Notes: generated from the sequence alone by a model not told the origin. 15,181 bases of DNA from an uncultured Eubacteriales bacterium (GCA_900554275.1 USGS01000038.1:1-15181); one strand, 5' to 3'; positions 7,287 to 15,150 are shown, numbered from the stretch's first letter. Numbers and translations are program-made.

Positions 7287-7979
7287 ATGCTGTCCGCCGC
7301 ACTGCTTCTGCTGTGCAACAGCCTGTTTCTGTCCCTGCACCTCACCGGCTCGCCAGGTTCATTTCCCAAGCCTCTCTCCCCTGCCCGGGAGCGGGAGTGT
7401 CTGGAACGGGCCGCCGCCGGCGATCTGGAGGCCCGCAACACGCTGGTGGAGCACAATCTCCGCCTGGTGGCCCATATCATCAAAAAATACTACACCCAGA
7501 CCGCCGACCAGGAGGACCTGATCTCCATCGGCACGATCGGCCTCATCAAGGCCGTGAACACCTTCCGCCCCGACAAGAAGATCAAACTCACCACCTACGC
7601 CTCACGATGCATTGAAAATGAGATCCTCATGTACTTTCGCTCCCAGCGGAAGCTCCAGGGCGAGGTCTCCCTCAACGAGGCCCTGGACACCGGCCCGGAC
7701 GGCGACGCCCTGTGCCTCAGTGACGTGGTGGGTGAGGAGGACACCATGCTGGACCAACTGCAGGACAAGGAGAACCGCCTGCTGATTCGCCGTCTGGTGT
7801 CGGAGCTGCTGACGCCCCGGGAGGCCGACATCATCCGCCGCCGCTACGGTTTGGATGGCCGCGTGCCCCAGACCCAGCGTCAGGTGGCCGCCGCCTACCA
7901 TATCTCCCGCTCCTACGTCTCCCGCCTGGAGAAGAAGGCCCTTCTCAAGCTGGAAGCTGCTCTCCGCAGCCATATCTAA
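7287..7979 (+). CDS. sigK: Sporulation sigma factor of the SigK/SigE family, probably SigK
   Basis: A sigma-70-family factor directing RNA polymerase to late mother-cell sporulation genes. Length is 230 residues. Region 2 is clear (NLRLVAHIIKKYY, DLISIGTIGLIKAVNTF, YASRCIENEILMYFR, about 57-118), as is region 4 with the helix-turn-helix (LTPREADIIRRRYGL, SRSYVSRLEKKAL, about 175-219). The start is ATG 7287, with AAAGGAG (7271-7277) nine bases upstream. The N-terminal 24 residues are hydrophobic and are followed by SFPKPLS, like the pro-sequence of pro-SigK and its NNAFPQPLS junction, which favours SigK. The middle (DGDALCLSDVVGEED) is more like SigE, so SigE is the alternative. The gene is continuous, with no skin-type insertion. 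It is not next to the SpoIIGA-type protease gene that normally accompanies sigE, which also favours SigK. Confidence 0.82.
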   Translation: MLSAALLLLCNSLFLSLHLTGSPGSFPKPLSPARERECLERAAAGDLEARNTLVEHNLRLVAHIIKKYYTQTADQEDLISIGTIGLIKAVNTFRPDKKIKLTTYASRCIENEILMYFRSQRKLQGEVSLNEALDTGPDGDALCLSDVVGEEDTMLDQLQDKENRLLIRRLVSELLTPREADIIRRRYGLDGRVPQTQRQVAAAYHISRSYVSRLEKKALLKLEAALRSHI

Positions 7980-8005
7980 CGGTTTCTTGCACCTTCGTAC
8001 CACCT

Positions 8006-8044
8006 CGTATAAGAATTTTCTCTTCTAACGAGAAATTTTATACG
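8006..8044 (+). terminator. Imperfect AT-rich hairpin after sigK
   Basis: An arm at 8006-8022 (beginning CGTATAAGAATTTTCTC) pairs with 8030-8044 (GAGAAATTTTATACG) with a two-base bulge. It lies 27 bases after the sigK stop and just upstream of the hydrogenase promoter, so it is probably the sigK terminator. There is no separate T-run after the stem. Confidence 0.45.
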
Positions 8045-8054
8045 CTTCGCCATA

Positions 8055-8083
8055 TTGTCTTTCTCCGTCCGGCTTGTTATACT
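8055..8083 (+). promoter_or_regulatory. SigA-type promoter of the hydrogenase gene
   Basis: TTGTCT (8055-8060), 17 bases, TATACT (8078-8083), with TG one base before the -10 (TGTTATACT). It lies about 40 bases before ATG 8122, giving the hydrogenase its own transcript separate from sigK. Confidence 0.7.
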
Positions 8084-8121
8084 TATTTTATATTACAAAT
8101 TACCCGGAGGACCTTCACCCT

Positions 8122-9666
8122 ATGAGAAATTTCAAATGCTCCATCGCCGATATGCGCAAGCGCGTCTTTGCCGAGGTGGCCAAGCTGGCCTACGAGGGCG
8201 GCGATTACCGGCGTATGGAGCAGCTGCCCTATGAGATCGTACCCGGAGAGGTGGGCAACCACCGCGATTCCATCTTTTTGGAGCGCGCCATTGTGGGTGA
8301 GCGTATCCGCCTTGCCATGGGCCTGCCCCTGCGCTCCGTGGCGGAGCATTCCGTTCTGTCCGAAGGCGTGCAGGAAAGCGCTATCGCCGAGAAATACTAC
8401 GACCCTCCTTTGGTCAACATCATCAAGTACGCCTGCAACGCCTGCACCCCCACCCACTACCAGATCACCGATGCCTGCCAGGGCTGCCTGGCCCGCCACT
8501 GTCAAAACGCCTGCCCCAAGAGCGCCATCGACATAGACCGTACCGGCCGGGCCTGCATCGACCAGAGCAAGTGCATCAAGTGCGGCAAATGCCGGGACGC
8601 CTGCTCCTACCACGCCATTATCAAATTCACCCGCCCCTGTCAGGAGGCCTGCGGCATGAACGCCATCACCAGCGATGCCTACGGCCGCGCCTCCATCGAC
8701 TACGACAAATGCGTCAACTGCGGCATGTGCCTGGTCAACTGCCCCTTCGGCGCTATCGTGGATAAGGGCCAGCTCTTCCAGCTCATCCACGCCCTCCGCC
8801 GGGGCGACAAGGTGGTGGCTGTCATCGCCCCCGCCTTCTGGGGTCAATTCGGTGACAACGTCACCCCCGGTCAGATCAAGGCCGCCATGCAGCAGCTGGG
8901 GTTCGCCTCGTTGGAGGAGGTGGCCATCGGCGCAGACCTGTGCGCCGTGGAGGAGGCGGAGGAGTTCCTCCGGGTCGTCCCCGAAAAGCAGCCCTTTATG
9001 GCCACCTCCTGCTGCCCCGCCTGGTCGGTGATGGCCAAAAAGGAGTTCCCCGGCTTCGCACCCTATATCTCTATGACCATGACGCCCATGGTCCTCACCG
9101 CCCGCCTGCAGAAGCAGAAAGACCCTGACTGCCGCATAGCCTTTATCGGCCCCTGCGCCGCCAAAAAGCTGGAGGCCAGCCGCCGCAGCGTCCGCAGCGA
9201 TGTAGACTTCGTCATCACCTTTGAAGAGCTGCGGGGTATGTTTGAGGCCAAGGCCATCGACTTCTCCCAGATCCCCGACCTGCCCTCCCACTACGAGGCC
9301 TCCGCCCCTGGCGTGGGCTTCGCCGCCGGCGGCGGCGTGGCCAAGGCCGTGGAGGACGTTATCCACCGTCTCCACCCGGAGATAGAGGTCAAGACCGTGG
9401 CCGCCGAGGGCCTGAACGAGTGCCGTCAGATGCTCCGCATCGCCCGTACCGGCAAGTATGACGGCTACCTGCTGGAGGGCATGGCCTGCCCCGGCGGGTG
9501 CATCGCAGGCGCAGGCACCGTGCAGCCCCCGGAGCGTTCCCGCCGCAATCTGGAGCGCTACAAGGCCGCCGCCCCCATGTCCAATCCCATGGAATCCCCC
9601 TACATGGAGGACATACGTCTGCTCTACGAAGACCCGGACGATTGGGATCGCGTGGGCCGTCACTGA
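8122..9666 (+). CDS. [FeFe] hydrogenase, monomeric, group B-type
   Basis: A 514-residue iron-only hydrogenase that reversibly makes H2 from protons and electrons, probably using ferredoxin. A Cys-rich stretch (about 105-131) and two 4Fe-4S ferredoxin motifs, CIKCGKCRDAC (151-161) and CVNCGMCLVNC (197-207), precede the H-cluster domain. The H-cluster motifs are complete: TSCCP (295-299; Cys298 ligand, Cys297 proton relay), PCAAKKLE (344-351, Cys345) and EGMACPGGC (452-460, Cys456 and Cys460). The layout fits group B hydrogenases of gut Clostridia, whose redox partners are poorly known. The start is ATG 8122 after CGGAGG (8105-8110). It is monocistronic; no HydEFG maturation genes or NADH-linked subunits are nearby, so it depends on maturases encoded elsewhere. 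Confidence 0.92.
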   Translation: MRNFKCSIADMRKRVFAEVAKLAYEGGDYRRMEQLPYEIVPGEVGNHRDSIFLERAIVGERIRLAMGLPLRSVAEHSVLSEGVQESAIAEKYYDPPLVNIIKYACNACTPTHYQITDACQGCLARHCQNACPKSAIDIDRTGRACIDQSKCIKCGKCRDACSYHAIIKFTRPCQEACGMNAITSDAYGRASIDYDKCVNCGMCLVNCPFGAIVDKGQLFQLIHALRRGDKVVAVIAPAFWGQFGDNVTPGQIKAAMQQLGFASLEEVAIGADLCAVEEAEEFLRVVPEKQPFMATSCCPAWSVMAKKEFPGFAPYISMTMTPMVLTARLQKQKDPDCRIAFIGPCAAKKLEASRRSVRSDVDFVITFEELRGMFEAKAIDFSQIPDLPSHYEASAPGVGFAAGGGVAKAVEDVIHRLHPEIEVKTVAAEGLNECRQMLRIARTGKYDGYLLEGMACPGGCIAGAGTVQPPERSRRNLERYKAAAPMSNPMESPYMEDIRLLYEDPDDWDRVGRH

Positions 9667-9737
9667 TGCCGAAAAAGGACGTTTCCGCAGTTTTCCTGTC
9701 GTTTGGCGCAGCCGCACCCCATTTTGACAAATTCATG

Positions 9738-9746
9738 TGGTAGAAT
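9738..9746 (+). promoter_or_regulatory. Candidate extended -10 promoter of the bactofilin gene
   Basis: TGGTAGAAT, within ATGTGGTAGAAT, resembles the GTGGTATA-type -10 regions of the other promoters here. TTGACA at 9724-9729 is only 11 bases away, too close to act as its -35, and nothing good lies at 17 bases. Confidence 0.4.
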
Positions 9747-9816
9747 AACACCATCACAGTTCGTTTCATCTGCGCAGCCGTCAGGCATTGCCGCACGAGG
9801 AAAGGGGTAGATCCAC

Positions 9817-10425
9817 ATGACTAAGATGGGTAGACTGAAAAAGGGTGACATATTCAACCGCATTGCTTACGAGCTGTTCGGCGTCAAGATCGGCGAGGAT
9901 GAGGAAGTCGTTCCCTCCGCCGGTGTGTCCGCCAAGCCGGACAGCAAGCACCCCGCGCCCCAGCAGAAGTTCGCGCCTGCCGCGCCTGTGGCCGAGCCCG
10001 CCAAGCCCGTCCCCGCCGTGGCCACCACCTATATCGCTCCCGGCACGGAGCTGACCGGCACACTGAAGACCGACAGCAATGTGGAGATCTGCGGCAAGTT
10101 CGAGGGCGACATCATCAGCACCGGCACGGTGCTGCTCCGTGCGGATCATCACGGCAACGTCACCGCCAAGCAGCTGGAGCTGAACGGCAAGTCCATGCAG
10201 GGCGACGCCGCCGTCAGTGAGACCATGACCATCGGCGAGGGCTCTGTCATCACCGGCAATCTGGTGGTGGGCACGCTGATCTGCCGAGGCGTCATCAACG
10301 GCGACGTGCAGTGCTCCGGCGATGTCACGCTGGGCAAGACCGCCCGCGTCACCGGCAACATCCAGGCCGCCACCATCACCATGGAGAAGGGCTGTTCCGT
10401 CAAGGGCAACATCACTGTCAGCTGA
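9817..10425 (+). CDS. Bactofilin-family polymer-forming cytoskeletal protein
   Basis: A 202-residue protein with a central bactofilin (DUF583) domain, which self-assembles without nucleotides into filaments that scaffold cell-wall or shape proteins. Residues about 73-202 form a run of short beta strands with repeating Gly-containing turns (GTELTGTLKTDSNVEICGKFEGDI, GEGSVITGNLVVGTLICRGVINGDV, GKTARVTGNI), typical of the beta-helix fold. The N-terminal 70 residues are a Pro/Ala-rich flexible arm, common in bactofilins, with no membrane segment or signal peptide. ATG 9817 is preceded by AAGGGG (9802-9807) at nine bases. It stands alone, convergent with the LtaS-like gene and separated from it by a terminator hairpin. 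Its role in this organism (wall, spore or division) cannot be told from the sequence. Confidence 0.88.
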   Translation: MTKMGRLKKGDIFNRIAYELFGVKIGEDEEVVPSAGVSAKPDSKHPAPQQKFAPAAPVAEPAKPVPAVATTYIAPGTELTGTLKTDSNVEICGKFEGDIISTGTVLLRADHHGNVTAKQLELNGKSMQGDAAVSETMTIGEGSVITGNLVVGTLICRGVINGDVQCSGDVTLGKTARVTGNIQAATITMEKGCSVKGNITVS

Positions 10426-10443
10426 AAGCAAATAGTATATACC

Positions 10444-10474
10444 AAGAGGGAGACGGCTTCGCCGCCTCCCTCTT
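10444..10474. terminator. Bidirectional terminator between bactofilin and LtaS-like genes
   Basis: A 14-base-pair stem (10444-10457 with 10461-10474) with one A-C mismatch and a TTC loop. It sits between two convergent genes, 19 bases after the bactofilin stop and 18 bases after the LtaS-like stop on the other strand. The arms end in CTCTT, giving a short T-run. Confidence 0.75.
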
Positions 10475-10492
10475 ATCGTCATTTCATACAGG

Positions 10493-12565
10493 TCATTCCA
10501 GTCCCAGCGCCACCCGGTAATAGTCCCGGGCGATGAGCAGCTGTGCGTAGTTGTACTGCAGTGCCACCTTGTTGTTGATACGGCTCACGTAGTCCTCCTC
10601 CACCGTCACACCGGGGCGCGGGGTGAACGTCCGGGTGGATGCCTCGTATACGCCGGCCGCCGTGGCCCAGCTATTGCCGGAGGAGGTGGGCAGGATCACC
10701 AGCGGGATGCTCCCCGCCGCGCTGCCCGCGCTGTAGTCCTTGTCCAGCACATCCCGTCCCGACAGCAGCCGGGAGTCGTATTCCAGCCCGAACAGGTTGC
10801 TCAGCGTCGGCACGATGTCCACGGCGGAGCACGGCTCTGTCACCGTCACCGTCTCATCCATGCCGCCGCACCACAGCACCAGCGCGTTGCGGTAGCGGTC
10901 CGTGTCCCGTTCAGAGTCCACCACGCCCCGCAGCTCGTTGTAATAGTCCGCCTCCGTCTCCGCCAGCAGGTACGGATAGTGGTCGGCGCTCATGCAGATC
11001 ACCGTGTCCTCCGCGATGCCCGCCGCCTCCAGCTGCTCCAGCAGGTACGTCAGCGCGTTTTCCAGCTCCAGATTGGCCGCCACATAGGCCTGCACCTGGG
11101 TGGAGGCGTTGGGATAGGCCGCCTGGGCCTTGGACTGGTTCTTGGCCGCCATGGCGTGACCCCAGCCGTAGCTGCCGTGGCCGCTGACGGTCATGTAATA
11201 CACATGAAAAGGCGTACCGCCGTTCACATACCCATCGATATAGTTCCCAATGGTGTTCTCCACCATCTCCAGATCGGAGTAGGGCCACGAGCCGTCCTCC
11301 GTCACCTGCAGACCGTTGCCCACGCCCTGATAGTCATAGCCCAGGTTGGGGTGGGTCTTGTCCCGGTTGTAGTAGCTGTAGATGTTGTTGTGGTACGCGC
11401 CGGTGCTGTATCCCAGCGATCGGAACTGGTTGCCCAGCGCAAAGGGCATGGCATCATTGACCGAGGCGTAGAAGCTGACGTTGCTCCCCACCCAGGTGGG
11501 CAGCAGGCCCGTCATCACCGCATACTCTCCGCCGGTGGTGGATTGTCCCCATCCCGGCTGGTAGTAGTTCTCGCACACGAACCCCTCGTGGGTCAGCTTA
11601 TACAGGGTGGGCGTCAGCTCCTGGCTGATAAACCAGGGGGAGAACGCCTCCGCCGTGATGAGCACCAGGTTTTTCCCCTGGAACAGTCCGGTGTACTCAT
11701 TCTTTTTGGAGGGCGTCAGGCTGCCGAAATACTGGGCCATGTTCCGCATCGTCCCATCCCAGGCGCTGTCCGCCAGCGCCTGAAAATCGATGTCCATGGC
11801 GTTCTCACCGTATACCGCCGGCTGTGGCATCACCGACGTATCGTCCAGCGTATCCACCGGCTCTGCCGGCAGCACCAGCTTGGGCTGGGGCGTGCCGAAC
11901 ACCGCGTATTCCGCCTCCAGCCGCACCGCCGTGTGCAGGCCGAACTGAGACACAGCTGCGTCCGTCTGGAAGTTGTAGGTGTAGCTGTCACCGTATGTGC
12001 CCCGGTGGGCCAGCACCTCACCGATGACCAGAAATACCACGCTCACCGCCGTTACAAACAGCAGCGACCACTTGCTCATCCGGTACTCCGTCACGATCCG
12101 CTTGCGCAGCAAAATACACAGCACCAACGGGACAAGCGCTAAAATGATAAAGGGCAGGCGCTGCAGGACAACACCGGGTATGGTGCTGCCGAAGCCGGTG
12201 ACCACGTTTCCGGCCATGGTGCAGATGAAGCCCACGGAGAAGTAGGACTTGAAATAGCTGCGGCAGCAATACTCCACGCACAGCAGCAGCGTCCACAGCA
12301 CCGTGACCACCAGCGTCAGCACCCAGGCCAGCTTTCTGTTATGCAGCAGGTTCGCCAACAGGCTCAGCAGCAGCCCCGTGGCAAGGGAAAACAGCGTTAC
12401 AAGTACCAAAGTTCCCCGGAAAAAGTCGTTTTGTGTGTCAAAAGCCCGGAGTAAAAGTTCGTGATACAGCAGTGCCAGCGGGAAAAAAATCCAGTTCAGC
12501 GGGCCGCGCGGCATGGTGGATGTGTCCAGCCGGGACGGCACTGTTCTCTGCGTCGTTTCGTTCAT
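10493..12565 (-). CDS. LtaS-like membrane phosphoglycerol transferase (sulfatase fold)
   Basis: A 690-residue polytopic membrane enzyme of the lipoteichoic acid synthase family, which moves glycerol phosphate from phosphatidylglycerol onto a lipid-anchored or wall polymer outside the cell. About five membrane segments lie in residues 22-185, then a linker and an extracellular sulfatase-fold domain. Candidate active-site residues are Glu306 (LITAEAFS), Thr343 (GQSTTGGEY), His463 (VSGHGSYGW) and Asp528-His529 (MSADHYPY), matching the LtaS layout. The longer frame could start at 12736, but a good promoter (12617-12645) lies inside that extension and AAAGGG sits seven bases before ATG 12565, so I chose that start. 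Other phosphoglycerol or phosphoethanolamine transferases share the fold, and polymer length and acceptor are not readable here. It is monocistronic. Confidence 0.86.
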   Translation of the reverse strand: MNETTQRTVPSRLDTSTMPRGPLNWIFFPLALLYHELLLRAFDTQNDFFRGTLVLVTLFSLATGLLLSLLANLLHNRKLAWVLTLVVTVLWTLLLCVEYCCRSYFKSYFSVGFICTMAGNVVTGFGSTIPGVVLQRLPFIILALVPLVLCILLRKRIVTEYRMSKWSLLFVTAVSVVFLVIGEVLAHRGTYGDSYTYNFQTDAAVSQFGLHTAVRLEAEYAVFGTPQPKLVLPAEPVDTLDDTSVMPQPAVYGENAMDIDFQALADSAWDGTMRNMAQYFGSLTPSKKNEYTGLFQGKNLVLITAEAFSPWFISQELTPTLYKLTHEGFVCENYYQPGWGQSTTGGEYAVMTGLLPTWVGSNVSFYASVNDAMPFALGNQFRSLGYSTGAYHNNIYSYYNRDKTHPNLGYDYQGVGNGLQVTEDGSWPYSDLEMVENTIGNYIDGYVNGGTPFHVYYMTVSGHGSYGWGHAMAAKNQSKAQAAYPNASTQVQAYVAANLELENALTYLLEQLEAAGIAEDTVICMSADHYPYLLAETEADYYNELRGVVDSERDTDRYRNALVLWCGGMDETVTVTEPCSAVDIVPTLSNLFGLEYDSRLLSGRDVLDKDYSAGSAAGSIPLVILPTSSGNSWATAAGVYEASTRTFTPRPGVTVEEDYVSRINNKVALQYNYAQLLIARDYYRVALGLE

Positions 12566-12616
12566 ACCTTCGCCCTTTGCGGTCTTATATTTTCCCCCAT
12601 TTTCCGGGAGAATTTC

Positions 12617-12645
12617 AGTATACCACGTTCCCGGCGTGTTTTCAA
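12617..12645 (-). promoter_or_regulatory. SigA-type promoter of the LtaS-like gene
   Basis: Read on the minus strand: TTGAAA (12640-12645), 17 bases, TATACT (12617-12622) with an extended -10 (GTGGTATACT). Near-consensus. Transcription would start about 45 bases before ATG 12565, which excludes the longer in-frame start at 12736. The stretch from 12646 to 12811 upstream holds nothing I can identify. Confidence 0.82.
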
Positions 12646-12811
12646 CAGGTCTCGCCAAAGGTCTCTTTTTTCGTCTCAAACGACCATCCCTGTCGCCCAT
12701 GATTTCCATTTTTGCTCCTGTTTTTTCCATCTGCACCTTTAATTTATCTTATAAGACATTGAAAAAGATACGGATATTTATATATGCTGATTTGAAATGA
12801 TCTTGAAAGTG

Positions 12812-12844
12812 TAAAAGAGGCATCCCGGCGGGATGCCTCTTTTA
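12812..12844 (-). terminator. Rho-independent terminator of the yloU-fakA operon
   Basis: A perfect 15-base-pair stem (12812-12826 with 12830-12844) and a three-base loop, beginning 11 bases after the fakA TGA. On the minus strand the distal arm ends CTCTTTTA, followed by CACTTT. Confidence 0.9.
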
Positions 12845-12855
12845 TCATATAGGGT

Positions 12856-14523
12856 TCATTCGATGGCCACGATGTAGTAGTACACCGGCTGACCGCCGGA
12901 CAGGGCGGTGATCTCCGCGTCGGGGCAGCGAGCCCGGAAGATGTCGGACGCCTGCTGCGCCTGCTCATCGTCCACGCCCTCGCCGGTATAGACGGTGATG
13001 AACTCGGCATTCTTGTCCGCCGCCACCTGGGCCAGCTTTTCCAGCAGAACGTCCAGGCTGCGGTCCGTACCCAGCAGCTTGCCGTCGCACAGGGCCAGAT
13101 AGTCGCCCTCGTTGATGGCGAAGCCGTCAAAATCGGAGTTGCGGGCTGCATAGGTGATCTGGGCGGTGGTGACGTTCTCCGCCGCCGCCGTCATAGCCGC
13201 CAGGACGGACTGGGGATCAGCATCCTCCGGGTCGACTGCCATCATGGCGGAGATACCCTGGGGCACGGTGGCGGTGGGGACGACGATGACCTCTTTTTCA
13301 GACAGGCCCACGCACTGCTGGGCCGCCATGATGATGTTCTTATTGTTGGGCAGGACGAACACCACCTCGCTGGGGGTGCGGTTCACCTCCCGGAGGATGT
13401 CGTCGGTGGAGGGGTTCATGGTCTGGCCGCCGGACACGATGCGGTCCACGCCCAGGTCGCAGAACACGTCCGCCAGCCCATCGCCGGCGCACACCGCCAA
13501 AAACCCGTAGCGCTTCTCCGGCGCGGCCACAGCGCAGGCGCCGTTCTCCAGCTCCTCCTCGATGGCATCCAGATCATCGGTGCTCTGCGCTTTTTTGCCC
13601 GCCGCCAGGTCGGCGGCCTGGGTGCGCATATTCTCGATCTTGGCCAGCTCCAGCGTGCCGTATTTTTGGGCTGCGTTCAGGGCGTCGCCGGGGGTGTCGG
13701 TGTGGACGTGGACCTTGAAGGACTCGTCGTCCTCGCCGATGACCAGACTGTCGCCGATGCTGCCCAGGTAGGCCCGCAGACCGTCCAGGGGCTTATCCGA
13801 CGTTTTGCGGACGATGAACACAGTGTCAAAGGCAAAGGTGATGTCCTCGTCACCGATGGCGGCAAAATCGGCCTTCTCCTCCGTCGTCTCCTCCACCTCG
13901 GGGATAGGCTCACCCCGCAGAGCACGGAGCATACCCTCCAAAATGATGAGGTAGCCCTTGCCGCCGGCGTCCACCACGCCGGCCTTTTTCAGCACCGGGT
14001 TCATCTCGATGGTCTCCGCCAGGGTGGTATAGCCGGTCTTGATGGCCTCCTCCAGCACATAGGCCGCGTCGTTCTGCTCGCCGGCAGCCTCCAGAGCGCG
14101 CTGGGCCGCCAAACGGGACACGGTGAGCACCGTGCCCTCGGCGGGCTTCATCACCGCGCCGTAGGCGGTGCTGACGCCCTCCTGCATGGCCGCCGCCAGC
14201 TGCGCGCCGTCGGCCTCGTTCAGGCCCTTGAACACCTTGCTCATGCCGCGGAACAGCAGAGAGAGGATGACGCCGGAGTTGCCGCGGGCGCCCCGGAGCA
14301 GGCCGGAGGCCGTGACCTTGGCGGCTTCTTCCACGGTGGCGGGCTGCACACGGCGCAGCTCGGTGACGGCGGTCTGGATGGTGAGGGACATATTGGTGCC
14401 GGTGTCGCCATCCGGCACGGGGAACACGTTCAGGTCGTTGATAGCTTGCTTCTGCTGGGCGATGCAGGCGGCGCCGAAAGCGACCATATCCTTGAAGGCA
14501 CCGCCGCTGATCCTATCTGTCAT
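12856..14523 (-). CDS. fakA: Fatty acid kinase ATP-binding subunit FakA (DhaL/DegV-associated, YloV)
   Basis: A 555-residue cytoplasmic protein of the FakA/YloV family. With a fatty-acid-carrying FakB (DegV-type) partner it phosphorylates exogenous fatty acids to acyl phosphate for phospholipid synthesis. The N-terminal DhaL-like kinase domain (about 1-200) has the Mg-ATP motif PVPDGDTGTNM (35-45) and the conserved SGLLRGARGNSGVILS (about 73-88). A middle domain carrying VHVHTDTPG and a C-terminal domain (VVFVLPNNKNIIMAA, VVPTATVPQGISAMM) complete the family layout at the usual length. The start ATG 14523 has AAGGAG seven bases upstream. It follows yloU by 22 bases, the same pair as yloU-yloV in Bacillus. 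No FakB gene is in the window. Older annotations call this a dihydroxyacetone kinase, but the DhaK substrate domain is absent. Confidence 0.92.
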   Translation of the reverse strand: MTDRISGGAFKDMVAFGAACIAQQKQAINDLNVFPVPDGDTGTNMSLTIQTAVTELRRVQPATVEEAAKVTASGLLRGARGNSGVILSLLFRGMSKVFKGLNEADGAQLAAAMQEGVSTAYGAVMKPAEGTVLTVSRLAAQRALEAAGEQNDAAYVLEEAIKTGYTTLAETIEMNPVLKKAGVVDAGGKGYLIILEGMLRALRGEPIPEVEETTEEKADFAAIGDEDITFAFDTVFIVRKTSDKPLDGLRAYLGSIGDSLVIGEDDESFKVHVHTDTPGDALNAAQKYGTLELAKIENMRTQAADLAAGKKAQSTDDLDAIEEELENGACAVAAPEKRYGFLAVCAGDGLADVFCDLGVDRIVSGGQTMNPSTDDILREVNRTPSEVVFVLPNNKNIIMAAQQCVGLSEKEVIVVPTATVPQGISAMMAVDPEDADPQSVLAAMTAAAENVTTAQITYAARNSDFDGFAINEGDYLALCDGKLLGTDRSLDVLLEKLAQVAADKNAEFITVYTGEGVDDEQAQQASDIFRARCPDAEITALSGGQPVYYYIVAIE

Positions 14524-14545
14524 GTCTTTTCTCCTTCCGGGCGCG

Positions 14546-14896
14546 TCACACCGTGACGGAATCCACGCAGACGTTCACCGCCTTGACGGTGACGCCGGTG
14601 TTGAGGTTGACCACATATTTGACCTCGCCCATGATGGAGCGGCAGACTGTGGCGATATTGACGCCGTTTTCCACGACGATGTGCAGCTCGATGGACACCG
14701 TGCCATCGTCGTTATAGGTGACCTTCACGCCCTTGCTCATGGCCTCCGGGCGCAGGAGATGCACCAGGCCATCGGTCATGCTGCGCTGGGCCATGCCCTT
14801 TACGCCGAAGCAGTTGGTGGCCGCCGCGCCGGTGATGGTGGTGAACACCGCGTCGCTGATGGTGATCTCGCCATTTTCAGTGGGGACTTTTATCAT
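14546..14896 (-). CDS. yloU: Asp23/Gls24 family envelope stress protein (YloU)
   Basis: A 116-residue member of the Asp23/Gls24 (DUF322) family, small proteins tied to cell-envelope stress in Firmicutes. The family core is seen in GEITISDAVFTTITGAAATNCFGVKGM (about 8-34), followed by alternating strands (VKVTYNDDGTVSIELHIVVENGVNI) and a C-terminal VKAVNVCVDSVTV. No membrane segment or signal peptide is present. The frame could begin at 14971, but ATG 14896 has AAAGGAAG at 14903-14910 six bases upstream, and the promoter at 14960-14988 lies just before it, so I chose ATG 14896. It is the first gene of the yloU-fakA operon. The partner of this family in the operon is conserved across Firmicutes, but its function is not known. 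Confidence 0.9.
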   Translation of the reverse strand: MIKVPTENGEITISDAVFTTITGAAATNCFGVKGMAQRSMTDGLVHLLRPEAMSKGVKVTYNDDGTVSIELHIVVENGVNIATVCRSIMGEVKYVVNLNTGVTVKAVNVCVDSVTV

Positions 14897-14959
14897 ATCG
14901 GACTTCCTTTCTGCGGAAATGGAACTGCAAAGCTGCGTCTGTGCATAGTAATATAGGGT

Positions 14960-14988
14960 ATTATATACCACTTTCGCCGGGAGTACAA
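14960..14988 (-). promoter_or_regulatory. SigA-type promoter of the yloU-fakA operon
   Basis: Read on the minus strand: TTGTAC (14983-14988), 17 bases, TATAAT (14960-14965), within GTGGTATATAAT. The -10 is perfect and the -35 moderate. The leader is about 55 bases. Confidence 0.75.
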
Positions 14989-15009
14989 GAGGAATTTGCG
15001 GGGAGGGAT

Positions 15010-15118
15010 GTTCCGCGCTGCGGCGCAGGGCGTCTCCGACGGGTCACTTTCTTTTCTTGGACAAGGAGAGGAGTTCCGCGCCCCGGCGCGGGGAAGTTTC
15101 TTTATTTGTCTCCGACGG
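15010..15118. repeat. Degenerate GC-rich direct repeat, intergenic
   Basis: Two copies of GTTCCGCGC(T/C)(G/C)CGGCGC(A/G)GGG, at 15010-15030 and 15073-15093, are each followed by GTCTCCGACGG (15032-15042 and 15108-15118). The second copy contains the stem CCGCGCC/GGCGCGG (15076-15082 with 15085-15091). The arrangement looks like two units of a dispersed non-coding repeat; I see no open frame of interest here. Confidence 0.6.
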
Positions 15119-15150
15119 CCTCTTTTCTTTCAGCAGCGAAAGAAAAGAGG
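15119..15150. repeat. Perfect 13-bp inverted repeat
   Basis: The arm CCTCTTTTCTTTC (15119-15131) pairs perfectly with 15138-15150 around the loop AGCAGC. A further small stem, CAAAAAC/GTTTTTG (15165-15171 with 15175-15181), is cut by the window edge. The hairpin may be part of the repeat element to its left or a terminator of a gene beyond the right edge. Confidence 0.6.

Noticed and set aside
8083..9717. A 544-codon open frame on the - strand
   Set aside because: It is the antisense shadow of the hydrogenase gene, rich in Gly, Ala, Val and Asp with no family features.
9724..9729. TTGACA as the -35 of the bactofilin promoter
   Set aside because: Only 11 bases separate it from TAGAAT, too few for a SigA promoter, and no -10 lies 16-18 bases downstream.
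10979..12142. A 387-codon open frame on the + strand
   Set aside because: It is antisense to the LtaS-like gene, with a low-complexity His/Val/Gln-rich product and no ribosome site. The similar frames at 5931-6788 and 13666-14556 were rejected for the same reason.
12566..12736. A longer LtaS-like protein starting at 12736
   Set aside because: The extension contains a near-consensus promoter directed at ATG 12565, is basic and Pro-rich unlike an LtaS N-terminus, and has no good ribosome site.
12759..12786. TTGAAA and TATATG as a + strand promoter
   Set aside because: It would read straight into the fakA terminator and antisense of fakA, with no gene to serve; the region is simply AT-rich.
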